A stretch of DNA of 64,000 nucleotides from Candidatus Poribacteria bacterium (lineage in GTDB: Bacteria; Poribacteria; WGA-4E; WGA-3G), in NCBI GenBank assembly GCA_022822085.1, contig JAJECK010000074.1, positions 39,501-103,500 of the forward strand, read 5' to 3'. The notes below the pieces were generated by a model. That model saw only the letters and a program-made list of their open reading frames with translations. It searched no databases and was not told the DNA's origin. The translations under genes were made by a program, and so were the position numbers. Shown piece by piece: positions 29,993 to 38,555 of the stretch; the stretch's first letter is position 1, and each line of letters begins with the position of its first letter.

Positions 29993-30967
29993 ATGGACAC
30001 GAATGTTATCGGCGTGGATATGGGGGGCACCAAAATTCTCTCCGCCGTTGTTGATGCTGAAGGCCAGATCTTAGCTACGGCAAAAATGCCGACACAAGCA
30101 AAAGATGAAACATCTATAGTTATTGATAGAATTTCGGACTGTATCAAGGAGGCTTTCCAAAAATCGGATGTTTCTGCTGACACAATTCGTGCTATCGGTA
30201 TCGGTGCACCGGGGCCGCTTGATCCAGAGACAGGTGTTGTGATTTTCGCTCCGAATCTTGGATGGAAAGATGTCCCTCTAAAAACAGAGTTAGAAGCTCG
30301 GATCGGTATTCCAACTTTTGTGGACAATGATGTTAACGTTGGCACACTCGGTGAACATACTTACGGAGCAGGACGTGGGGTACAGAATATAGTGGGTATC
30401 TTTGTGGGCACGGGAATCGGTGGGGGAATCATCATGAACGGTGAGCTGTTCCACGGTGCCAGCAAAACTGCGGGGGAAATTGGACATATCATTGTACAAG
30501 AAGGTGGACCGAAGTGCGGTTGTGGGAATCGTGGGTGTTTGGAAGCACTCGCAAGTCGTACTGCGATGACAAAAGGTTTACAAAATGCTATAATAAAAAA
30601 AGGGAAAAAGAGTGTCATTACGAAGCTGACTGATGGGGACCTGCAACAAATTCGCAGCGGCACATTAGCTAAAGCACTACGGAATAAGGATAAATTAACA
30701 CAGAAAATCTTTAAAAAAACGACTAAATATCTCGGTGTCGGTATCGGTTCTATTGTAAATTTTTTAAATCCAGAGATGATTGTACTTGGTGGCGGTGTTG
30801 TTGAAGCACTTGACGAGGGTTTCATAAAAAAGATACGTAAAGCTGCAAAGAAGTATGCTTTACCCGATACGTTAAAAGGTGTTCAGATTGTGAGAGCACA
30901 ATTAGGGGATGATGCAGGTGTGCTTGGTGCAGCCGCACTTGCCAGACAGAGACTTAATTCGGGATAA
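29993..30967 (+). CDS. ROK-family sugar kinase (glucokinase-like)
   Basis: 324 residues with an AAAGGAAAT ribosome binding site. Phosphate-binding motif GVDMGGTKILSAVVD at the start; VDNDVNVGTLGE carries the catalytic aspartate; GTGIGGGIIMNGEL and AGEIGHIIV follow; the ROK zinc motif is CGCGNRGCLEALAS. Bacterial ROK kinases of this pattern phosphorylate glucose or related hexoses with ATP. No sugar regulon marker is adjacent; the next gene is an unrecognised cytoplasmic protein. Confidence 0.93.
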   Translation: MDTNVIGVDMGGTKILSAVVDAEGQILATAKMPTQAKDETSIVIDRISDCIKEAFQKSDVSADTIRAIGIGAPGPLDPETGVVIFAPNLGWKDVPLKTELEARIGIPTFVDNDVNVGTLGEHTYGAGRGVQNIVGIFVGTGIGGGIIMNGELFHGASKTAGEIGHIIVQEGGPKCGCGNRGCLEALASRTAMTKGLQNAIIKKGKKSVITKLTDGDLQQIRSGTLAKALRNKDKLTQKIFKKTTKYLGVGIGSIVNFLNPEMIVLGGGVVEALDEGFIKKIRKAAKKYALPDTLKGVQIVRAQLGDDAGVLGAAALARQRLNSG

Positions 30968-31105
30968 ATCTATCAAATTTGGCACTGAGAAATATTATAC
31001 CAAATTATCCCAACTTGTAGCATGAGGTCCGCGTGTCTCGTAATGCTACCTTTAAAGAAAAGACTAAGGGAACTAATTTGGTATTCTTCAGGGGAGGATA
31101 AGTTC

Positions 31106-32785
31106 ATGTTAGTTGATGACAATAGAGAAGAACATCGGATGATGATTTTTGGTAATGATAGCAGTCCTGTACAAGATCGGTTAATCGTCAACAATTTAAC
31201 CTCCGAGGGCGGTATTCTCGCGCAGAAAGTGCATGAGGAGTCGTATACGGTTACCTTGTATGCGTTGCTGAAAGATTACGGTCTTACACCTGTCTTTCGC
31301 ATAAAACCGCGTATCCGTTTCCACCGTTCTAATTACGACAACCTCTCATCCAGTGCCCCGTTACAATATAGTCTGAATGATATTATCCATTTCGCTGAAC
31401 TCAAACGCGGCACGGTGTTAATGGAGAAGATTGACGATGCAAAATTAGCTGAAATTCTTGGAGATGCACCGACACTTGCCGGTATGTCTGACGATCCCGC
31501 TTTACAACTTGTTTCGCAACGTGATGTAACACTTCGCAATCCGCCCTTCAAAACCAAAACAAAAGTGTTCGGGAAAAGTGAAGACGAAGGTGTAGAAGAG
31601 GCTGGTATCCCAATCGGTTCTTTCCTTGATGCACTCAATCAACCGCATCAGACAGAGCAAATATTTAGTGGGTTTTCTCGAGGAAGTGAGTTTGCACATG
31701 ATCTGCGTAAAGCTTTGGAAAACTACGAATCTTATGAATTCCAATTTGGTCTCTATTCTCGATATGAAAGACGGGATTGCGTCTTAGCAGGTGGCGATGT
31801 GGAAACCAGCGGATATTATCGCGCTACTTTTGACCCGTGGACAGCACTTGGGTATATTCGTCCAAGCGGTGATAAACAGCAGTTCCAAATCCTTGCACAC
31901 GAACGCGGGACACGATGGGAACATAAGGTAATGTTGGAGAAACTGGATGCCGCAACGCTTGAACGTCTTGCAACTGAAATTCCTAACCTACGCAGCAAGT
32001 ACCTGATTGGACGTGTCTTATCCAAAAGTCAAACTGCATTGACAAAGCTCGCGCAACTCCGTAAATCACAACTAAATCTCACTACAGACTTGGATGTAGG
32101 CTATACACTACAGCTGGAGATAACTTTACCTGACAAACGGTTTTCAGTGATAGATCATCGTAAGAAATTACGCGCTATTTTTAATGGCAACGGAAATTTC
32201 CAACTTCACCCACTTAACGGAGAGTTTGTTGAAAAACACATGAACTTAGCGAAAGGATTGCAAGCGGGTGTTGTATGGACGCTTGATAATGTGGATCTAT
32301 TATCTGGACCACCTCCGCTAACGGAAAAAGACGATGAATTTCAGATTACCAAAAGATTGCAACAGAACCGATTTGTTGTAAGGTCCGCTCAGGAGCTGCG
32401 TGAACGACTTCCAAAGAATGGGTTTGAGAAGTGCTGGAACGAATCTATTGACGAAGGTGGTTATACTGTTTTGAACCAAGTGAATGGTAGGGTTTACAAC
32501 GTGAGTTATGGTCGTAAGGTTACCGGTAGCATTCAGAACGGAGAAATACGGAAGGATGAGGGCACACACTATCTTACAATTGAGTATTTAGGAGTAGATC
32601 CATCCCGATCAGAAACATCTCGAGATGCGATACCGACAGAGGTACAACCAAGTTTCTTTGATAAACTATTCCGCCGAGAACCTATCCCGTCTTTCTATAG
32701 TCAACTGATGCAAACTGAAACGCAGGTGATTGATGAGATGAAAACATTGGCGCGGCATTGCAAAGATAAGTTGAAGATTCCGTAA
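31106..32785 (+). CDS. Unrecognised protein (559 aa), possible CYTH/VTC-like region
   Basis: Start placed at ATG 31106 because GGGGAGGA lies about 10 nt upstream; an ATG at 31022 would add 28 residues with no site. No family recognised with confidence. The segment GYYRATFDPWTALGYI followed later by HERGTRWEHKVMLEKLDA has the 'R.T.D ... E.K' rhythm of CYTH/VTC tunnel enzymes that handle polyphosphate, and a CHAD protein lies 2.5 kb upstream, but this is a weak hypothesis. No signal peptide or membrane segment; rich in beta strands with a charged C terminus. Confidence 0.7.
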   Translation: MLVDDNREEHRMMIFGNDSSPVQDRLIVNNLTSEGGILAQKVHEESYTVTLYALLKDYGLTPVFRIKPRIRFHRSNYDNLSSSAPLQYSLNDIIHFAELKRGTVLMEKIDDAKLAEILGDAPTLAGMSDDPALQLVSQRDVTLRNPPFKTKTKVFGKSEDEGVEEAGIPIGSFLDALNQPHQTEQIFSGFSRGSEFAHDLRKALENYESYEFQFGLYSRYERRDCVLAGGDVETSGYYRATFDPWTALGYIRPSGDKQQFQILAHERGTRWEHKVMLEKLDAATLERLATEIPNLRSKYLIGRVLSKSQTALTKLAQLRKSQLNLTTDLDVGYTLQLEITLPDKRFSVIDHRKKLRAIFNGNGNFQLHPLNGEFVEKHMNLAKGLQAGVVWTLDNVDLLSGPPPLTEKDDEFQITKRLQQNRFVVRSAQELRERLPKNGFEKCWNESIDEGGYTVLNQVNGRVYNVSYGRKVTGSIQNGEIRKDEGTHYLTIEYLGVDPSRSETSRDAIPTEVQPSFFDKLFRREPIPSFYSQLMQTETQVIDEMKTLARHCKDKLKIP

Positions 32786-32904
32786 ATATTCAGATTTCAA
32801 GTGGAGAGTTATTTATGAGATATGTCATAATGATTTTAATCTATTTTGGGTTTCTGAAAGTTGATTACGTTGGAATTTGAAAATCAATAAGGCAGTGAAA
32901 ACAC

Positions 32905-34089
32905 ATGATACGATACCTTGAAGTTAAGGGACTTAATAATAAACTTAGTCAATCATTTGAGTTCAATGAAGATTTGAACATTTTTACTGGGCCTAACGGT
33001 TCAGGCAAGACAACATTGCTAAAGTTAATATGGTACCTTATCAGTGGACATCTTGCGCAAATCCTTGCTGAAATTCCGTTTGTCTATCTTTCAGTTGAAA
33101 CTGATATGTTTTCCTTAACTATGGCGCAAGTTAAAAGTGACCAGATTGAACTAAACTGGAAATTTACCGATGAGAAACAAGAACAGAAAACTATAAACAC
33201 GGACCCAGAAAATAGAACGATTGACCGAAAGAATATAGATGAGGTGAATGAACTTGAGAAGCGAATTGCTCAAACAACGAAGAGTAGTCTATTTTTCCCA
33301 ACCTTTAGAAGAATTGAAGGCGGTTTTTTTGGCTCGCCAGGTGCTCAGGCTTCAGATGCAAGATTTCTTTCAGTGCCAGAAGTGCTTCAAACTTCGGTTT
33401 CACGATTCGCATCGAAGGTTTCAGTCAATGGACACAAATTCATCGCTTCGATTTCAACAGAAGATATAGGCGAATTGTTAACGCAGAAATATGCTGATAT
33501 TTATGAAGAGATCACTAACCTCCAGTCTCAGGTATTAGAAGATATTTCAGAAAAAATGCAAAACAATCCAGATAAGGGTGAAGTTTCTGATAACCCTCAA
33601 GATGTTCCTACGGTTTTGGAGGCTATCCAAAAGGTTAATGATGAACGAAACATGTTGAGTAAGCCGTTTTCTGTTCTATCTGAGTTGACGCGGAAGATTT
33701 TGCAATATAACGCAATTCGTATTACCGGCCAGGTTGCTCAGGGAGAAATGACCGGTGGAATTACTCTAGGAGAAGGAAGATATGGAATTACAGTTGGGAA
33801 AGCAAAACATGCTATTTCCGCAGATATACTTTCTGCGGGTGAAAAGCAGATACTCAGTTTTTTGTGTTACAATGCTTTTAGCAAAAATACTGCCATTTTC
33901 ATTGATGAACCAGAGTTAAGCCTGCACGTAGATTGGCAGAGACTCCTGTTTCCCATTCTGCTTCAGCAAAAAACTGGGAATCAGTTTTTTGTTGCTACAC
34001 ATTCACCTTTCATTTATGCAAGGTATCCTGATAAAGAATTTCTGTTAGACAACCGGGTGGAGAAGTTTAATGCTAACACCGCAAATTAG
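32905..34089 (+). CDS. AAA-family ATPase (OLD/AAA15-like, PARIS AriA-like)
   Basis: 394 residues. Walker A is GPNGSGKTTLLKL (about 30-42), the ABC-type signature is LSAGEKQILSFL (about 311), Walker B is AIFIDEPELSLH and the switch is ATHSPFIYARYP. A variable helical insertion lies between. This is the RecF/OLD-like ATPase group used in many defence systems. The next gene overlaps by 20 bp and starts a DUF4435-type TOPRIM nuclease, the pair found in PARIS anti-phage systems (AriA-AriB). The ATPase looks intact. Confidence 0.85.
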   Translation: MIRYLEVKGLNNKLSQSFEFNEDLNIFTGPNGSGKTTLLKLIWYLISGHLAQILAEIPFVYLSVETDMFSLTMAQVKSDQIELNWKFTDEKQEQKTINTDPENRTIDRKNIDEVNELEKRIAQTTKSSLFFPTFRRIEGGFFGSPGAQASDARFLSVPEVLQTSVSRFASKVSVNGHKFIASISTEDIGELLTQKYADIYEEITNLQSQVLEDISEKMQNNPDKGEVSDNPQDVPTVLEAIQKVNDERNMLSKPFSVLSELTRKILQYNAIRITGQVAQGEMTGGITLGEGRYGITVGKAKHAISADILSAGEKQILSFLCYNAFSKNTAIFIDEPELSLHVDWQRLLFPILLQQKTGNQFFVATHSPFIYARYPDKEFLLDNRVEKFNANTAN

Positions 34090-34309
34090 GGTAGACGAAG
34101 TAACGGCATTAATTGCGATTCTGCGTAATTCTCAAAAACCGAATATTGTTGTTGAGGGTCGTGATGATGTTATCATTTATCGGGAGTTAGTACCCCTGTT
34201 TGGGATATTAGATATCGATTTTCACGCGTCGGACGGACGAGAAAATTGTTCAAGTTTTACAAGCGAAGAAGTAAAACGCAAAATTACAGCATATAATCCA
34301 ACTCCATGA
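34070..34309 (+). pseudogene. Truncated TOPRIM/DUF4435-like gene (AriB-like remnant)
   Basis: 79 residues overlapping the ATPase gene by 20 bp. KPNIVVEGRDDVIIYREL has the first acidic TOPRIM motif (VVEG..D). Family proteins are usually three times as long, and the DxD motif and the rest of the domain are missing. The frame stops 36 bp before the uronate-dehydrogenase-like gene, so a deletion seems to have joined the remnant to an unrelated gene. Alternatively a short functional partner; less likely. Confidence 0.7.
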
Positions 34310-34345
34310 AACCTTATTATATCCCAACAGAAGGAAAATGAATAA

Positions 34346-35173
34346 ATGCCAAGACGCAGAAAAGTCCTTATCACAGGGGCAGCAGGTTATATTGCCGGAC
34401 GGATGCTGCCAGCGTTTCGTGAACGATACGATCTTGTCCTACTTGATGTCAGAAATACAAATCGGCAGGGAGAGGATATGGAAGATGTTCACATCGTTGA
34501 TGTTAGCGACCCTGACCGTGAATTGTATAAACACTATTTTGAAGGCGTTGATTCCGTTGTTCACTGTGCATTTCAAGGCGGTGGATTTGAAAATGAACTG
34601 AACAACATTCAGATGGCATATAACGTCTATCACACCAGCTGGGAAACAGATGTCCGCCGTGTGGTGGTGTGTAGTTCTAACCACGCTGCAGACTATTATG
34701 AGAAACTGATTTGGTCTGGAAAATGGGACTTCGTTACACCTGAGATGCGTCCGTTGTCAGATAACTTTTATGGGTGGGCAAAAGAAGCATACGAACATCT
34801 CGGTTTTGTCTTTGCTACAGGTTTCAGGAAAAATAAGAAACTGCAGAATGTGCAAATCCGTATCGGTGCCCCGAGAGAGACCGACTTGAATGACATCACA
34901 GCAGACAATTATCATAAGATGCACCGCGCACTTGGGGCATATTTGAGTGTCCGTGATCAGGTTCAGCTTTTTGTCAAGAGCATTGAAACAGAGGACATAG
35001 AAGACGAAAATGGAATCCCGTTTCAGATATTCTACGGTATCAGCGACAACTCCCATAAGTTCTGGAGTATCACCAATGCACGCGAAGTTATTGGATATGC
35101 TCCAGAGGACAATAGTGCCTACCGTTTTGCTAAACGGATAGCAGAAATCCTCAACTCTACAGAAGACGTATAA
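34346..35173 (+). CDS. NAD-dependent epimerase/dehydratase, uronate dehydrogenase-like
   Basis: 275 residues, short-chain dehydrogenase fold. Nucleotide motif VLITGAAGYIAGRM at the start, then LDVRNTN, SSN at about 110 and YGWAKEAYE as the YxxxK site. The C-terminal FYGISDNSHKFWSITNAREV followed by IGYAPEDNSAY is the wording of uronate dehydrogenases, which oxidise glucuronate or galacturonate with NAD+. AAGGA lies 12 nt upstream of the ATG. The Ldh-type gene follows after 7 bp, suggesting a small sugar-acid catabolism operon. Confidence 0.88.
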   Translation: MPRRRKVLITGAAGYIAGRMLPAFRERYDLVLLDVRNTNRQGEDMEDVHIVDVSDPDRELYKHYFEGVDSVVHCAFQGGGFENELNNIQMAYNVYHTSWETDVRRVVVCSSNHAADYYEKLIWSGKWDFVTPEMRPLSDNFYGWAKEAYEHLGFVFATGFRKNKKLQNVQIRIGAPRETDLNDITADNYHKMHRALGAYLSVRDQVQLFVKSIETEDIEDENGIPFQIFYGISDNSHKFWSITNAREVIGYAPEDNSAYRFAKRIAEILNSTEDV

Positions 35174-35180
35174 TCCTACA

Positions 35181-36200
35181 ATGCCTAATGTTACTACCCA
35201 AGAACTCACATCTATATGTCTGAACGTCTTCCAAAAACACAATGTCCCTCCAGATGAAGCAGAAGTGGTAACGCGCTCTATGATTGATGCGAATCGTGTA
35301 GGGCATGATTCACACGGTGTGATCCATCTCGCTAAGTATGTGTATGAGCTAGAAGCAGGCCTAATCCAACTCAATGCTCCAACTGAAACAGTTCATGAAT
35401 CAGCATCCATCGCAGTGTTGGATGGTAATTGGGGATTTGGTCCAGTCATTGCGACACGTGCGGTTGAAATGGCAATTCAGAAGGCAAAGCAAGCGGATAT
35501 CAGTTCGGTTGCAGTGTCGCAGTGTAATGAGGTTGGTAGGTTAGGAGGCTATGCGTGCCTTGCTGCAGATGCAGAGATGATCGCGCTCCTTATGGTGAAT
35601 GACCACGGCGGTGGCACGTGTGTTGCCCCGCACGGTGGGATTGAAGGACGACTTTCAACCAATCCGATAGCTTGTGCTGTGCCGATTGAAGGCAAAGATC
35701 CGATTGTGTTGGATATGTCAACCAGCGTTGTTGCATCTGGTAAACTCCGTGTCAAACAACATCGCAACGAAGTACTACCAGAAAGTTGGCTTATCAATGC
35801 GGACGGTGAGGCAACTACAAACCCAAACGATTTCTACGATACATCTGCTGCCATATTACCGTTCGGTGGGATCGCGGCACACAAGGGGTTTGGATTGGGT
35901 GTGATAGTGGATATTCTTGCAGGTGCTTTGACAGGAGCGGGGTGCAGCCGTAGTCCAGATGCCCGGGTTGGTAACGGGTTATTTGTGCATGTGATGAATG
36001 TTGCGAGTTTTAGAGAGTTTCCGGGTTTCAGTGCGGAGATAGAACGTTTTGTCGACTATATCAAATCTGCAAGGCGAGTCCCTGGAATTGATACGATTCT
36101 GATGCCTGGGGAACGCGGTTGGGATGAACAACGCAAACGCGAACAAGAAGGTATACCGATAGATGATGAGACTTGGCAACAAATTCAAACGCTTTTATAG
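35181..36200 (+). CDS. Ldh/malate dehydrogenase type II family oxidoreductase
   Basis: 339 residues. The family (COG2055, ureidoglycolate/sulfolactate/malate dehydrogenases) is recognised from DANRVGHDSHGVIHLAKYV with the catalytic histidine, GLIQLNAP, VLDGNWGFGP, NDHGGGTCVAPHGGIEGRLS then TNPIACAVP, and the C-terminal ARRVPGIDTILMPGERGW. It oxidises a 2-hydroxy acid with NAD(P)+; the specific substrate is not readable. No Shine-Dalgarno in the 7-bp gap, so translation is likely coupled to the upstream gene. It converges on the ATPase at 36225. Confidence 0.93.
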   Translation: MPNVTTQELTSICLNVFQKHNVPPDEAEVVTRSMIDANRVGHDSHGVIHLAKYVYELEAGLIQLNAPTETVHESASIAVLDGNWGFGPVIATRAVEMAIQKAKQADISSVAVSQCNEVGRLGGYACLAADAEMIALLMVNDHGGGTCVAPHGGIEGRLSTNPIACAVPIEGKDPIVLDMSTSVVASGKLRVKQHRNEVLPESWLINADGEATTNPNDFYDTSAAILPFGGIAAHKGFGLGVIVDILAGALTGAGCSRSPDARVGNGLFVHVMNVASFREFPGFSAEIERFVDYIKSARRVPGIDTILMPGERGWDEQRKREQEGIPIDDETWQQIQTLL

Positions 36201-36224
36201 AAGGAATTTGTATATCACATGGGA

Positions 36225-37319
36225 TTATATTGCTGTCAGCGATTCACCTGTATCTGGGTGGAATAGGTGTGCTTTGTCAATGTCAAAACTAATCGTCAAA
36301 GGTGTATTGTGTTGTGGTAAATCGTCCAGATTGGATTGTGTAACAAAGTTAGTCCTCTCTGTCCGTAGATATAACAACGCATGATTTCCAAGCGGTTCAA
36401 CAAGATCAACATGTGTTAGTACCTGATTTGTTCCACTATCTCCGACATGAATATCTTCTGGTCGAATACCGAGCGTTACAAAATCTCCCGAAAGTTCACT
36501 GAGAACTGATTGCAATTCAGGATTTAGTTCAAACGAGAAGTCTTCGAACTTCAGTGTTGGTGTGCCGTTATTCTTTTCAATCTGTGCATCAATAAAGTTC
36601 ATCGGTGGTGTGCCGATGAAACCGCCGACAAATTGATTAGCAGGTTTGTGGTAGAGAGTTCCCGGTTCTGAGATCTGCTGGATTTTCCCTTCATTGAGAA
36701 CAACGATCTGATCTCCCATCGTCATGGCTTCAACTTGATCGTGTGTAACATAGATTATAGTGGCTTTTAGGCGGTCATGTAGCCGACTGATTTCCATCCG
36801 CATTTGTACACGCAGTTTCGCATCCAGGTTACTCAAAGGTTCATCAAATAGAAATACTTTCGGTTGCCGAACAATTGCTCTACCCACTGCTACACGTTGG
36901 CGTTCACCACCAGATAGATGCTTCGGTTTTCGGTTCAATAGATGGGAAATACTGAGGATGTTTGCTGCTTCGTTGACGCGTTCGTCTATCTCCTTTTTTT
37001 CATATTTGCGAAGTTTTAAGCCAAATGCCATGTTCTTAAACACTGTCATGTGAGGATAGAGTGCATAGTTTTGAAATACCATTGCGATGTCTCTATCCTT
37101 CGGTGGAATGTCGTTAATACGTTCATCATCAATGTAGATGTTACCTTCCGTTATCTCTTCCAGTCCTGCGATCATCCGTAAAATTGTTGACTTGCCACAC
37201 CCCGAAGGACCAACAAGTACAGTAAACGACTCGTCTGGTATTTGGAAGTCTGCCTTTTCAACAGCAAGAACATCACCGTCGTATATTTTTTTAACATCCT
37301 TAAGCGTGACATTTGCCAT
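36225..37319 (-). CDS. Carbohydrate ABC transporter ATP-binding protein (MsmK/UgpC-like)
   Basis: 364 residues with GAGGAAG upstream. Walker A GPSGCGKST, Q-loop VFQNYALYPHMTV, signature LSGGERQRVAVGRAI, Walker B FLFDEPLSNLDAKLR and THDQVEAMTMGD are all present. The C-terminal TOBE regulatory domain (MNFIDAQIE, then LGIRPEDIHV) is typical of the MalK/UgpC/MsmK subgroup that energises several sugar importers. No permease or binding protein gene is in the window, so it may serve several transporters. The regulatory-like protein gene ends 8 bp upstream. Confidence 0.96.
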   Translation of the reverse strand: MANVTLKDVKKIYDGDVLAVEKADFQIPDESFTVLVGPSGCGKSTILRMIAGLEEITEGNIYIDDERINDIPPKDRDIAMVFQNYALYPHMTVFKNMAFGLKLRKYEKKEIDERVNEAANILSISHLLNRKPKHLSGGERQRVAVGRAIVRQPKVFLFDEPLSNLDAKLRVQMRMEISRLHDRLKATIIYVTHDQVEAMTMGDQIVVLNEGKIQQISEPGTLYHKPANQFVGGFIGTPPMNFIDAQIEKNNGTPTLKFEDFSFELNPELQSVLSELSGDFVTLGIRPEDIHVGDSGTNQVLTHVDLVEPLGNHALLYLRTERTNFVTQSNLDDLPQHNTPLTISFDIDKAHLFHPDTGESLTAI

Positions 37320-37327
37320 CTACTTCC

Positions 37328-37897
37328 TCACACATTTGATCTACGTAAACTTTTGAATAGAGCTAGAATAGTTAATAGAAACCCGACTGTAAAACTAACA
37401 AAAAGGATCCAACCGACCAACCCTCTCTCGAAAAAAGTGAGAATGTTATCCTTCTTTCTCATCTTGATGATCTCAAAGATTTCACCGCCTGCAGCAACAA
37501 CTTTGGAACTGCCTATTCTGGCACCATAACCTTTCTTAAAAACACTTACTGTATATCGACCTGCTGATAAACCAGTTTTTTCAAAGGCACCATCTTTGTC
37601 TGTTGTGACGATATATTCATTTTCGTTAACATCACTTATTTTTACAGTAACATCTGCTATTGGTTTCTGTTCAGGAGATGTATCAACGATTTTACCTTTC
37701 ACCGTTGCAGTACCAACATCAACAGCCGTAACAGTAGCACGAACTATCGTTTTTTGTTCAGGAGATGCGTCAACGATTTCACCTTTTATCGTTGCAGCAC
37801 CAACATCAGTAATTGCATCTTGTCCGTTTGCAATACCGATACACATAGAACAGCTCAAATACACAATAAACATCCAAATTAAACATAAGCGAGTCAT
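37328..37897 (-). CDS. Secreted carboxypeptidase-regulatory-like domain protein, membrane-anchored
   Basis: 189 residues with AAGGAG upstream of the ATG. Signal peptide to about residue 25 (GIANGQD). A 31-residue unit is duplicated in tandem: VGAATIKGEIVDASPEQK and VGTATVKGKIVDTSPEQK. Then comes a carboxypeptidase-regulatory-like beta sandwich (VTTDKDGAFEKTGLSAGRYT) and a C-terminal membrane helix near 160-182 with a basic end. It is a paralogue of the frameshifted gene at 37999. Function unknown; perhaps an envelope scaffold. Confidence 0.85.
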   Translation of the reverse strand: MTRLCLIWMFIVYLSCSMCIGIANGQDAITDVGAATIKGEIVDASPEQKTIVRATVTAVDVGTATVKGKIVDTSPEQKPIADVTVKISDVNENEYIVTTDKDGAFEKTGLSAGRYTVSVFKKGYGARIGSSKVVAAGGEIFEIIKMRKKDNILTFFERGLVGWILFVSFTVGFLLTILALFKSLRRSNV

Positions 37898-37998
37898 TTC
37901 TTACTCCTTTTTCAGAATGTCCACATAACGAAATTATCTAATAAGAAATTTTCTGTTTAATTTATAGAGTACTTTCTATAAAAAAAGATAGGAAATTA

Positions 37999-38446
37999 TT
38001 ACTCTGCACCTGTAAAGATAAGAATAAGTGCTATTATAAAACCAATGATGAAATATCTGTACATGTCAGACAAAAAGGTGAAGATGTTCTCTTGTTTTCT
38101 CATCTTAATTCTGTCAAAGATTTCACCACCGGCAGCAACAACTTTGGATCTGCCTACCCTATCTCCATAGCCACCCTTGGATACACTAATCATATAGCGA
38201 CCTGCGGGTAACCCTTTCTTCTCATAGAAGCCATCCTTATCAGTTTTGACGGTATATTCTTCGTCATCTGCAACATTCACTATTTTTACCGTAACGCCTT
38301 CTATCGGTCTCTGTTCAGGAGTTGCCTCAAGCACTTCACCTTTGATTGTTACACCATCAATCAATATCCACCTCTTATGCCTGGACGACACTAACAAGCA
38401 TGCAGGTCCAGAGAAACACAAGTTCAATCAATTTGATGCGTTTCAT
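37999..38446 (-). pseudogene. Carboxypeptidase-regulatory-like protein gene broken by a frameshift
   Basis: The ATG at 38446 has an AAAGGGAAT site and opens a perfect signal peptide (MKRIKLIELVFLWTCMLVSV then VQA), but that frame ends in TAA at about 38377. The mature domain continues in another frame: GVTIKGEVLEATPEQRPIEG, VKTDKDGFYEKKGLPAGRY, KVVAAGGEIFDRIKMRK and a C-terminal membrane helix. All of this matches the intact paralogue at 37328. A single-base indel near 38370-38380 explains it. A frame from ATG 38427 avoids the stop but replaces the signal peptide with nonsense. Confidence 0.8.
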
Positions 38447-38555
38447 TTATCTATTCCCTTTCTATAGAGAGTTTGATATATGCATTCCCATAGATTCAGG
38501 ACGGTTTTGTGTTTATGGTTTGGTTAGAAACAGCACTTACTGTGGTTGTGAGAAC

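Noticed and set aside
34757..35374. 205-residue antisense frame across two dehydrogenase genes
   Set aside because: No recognisable protein and it crosses two well-supported genes on the other strand.
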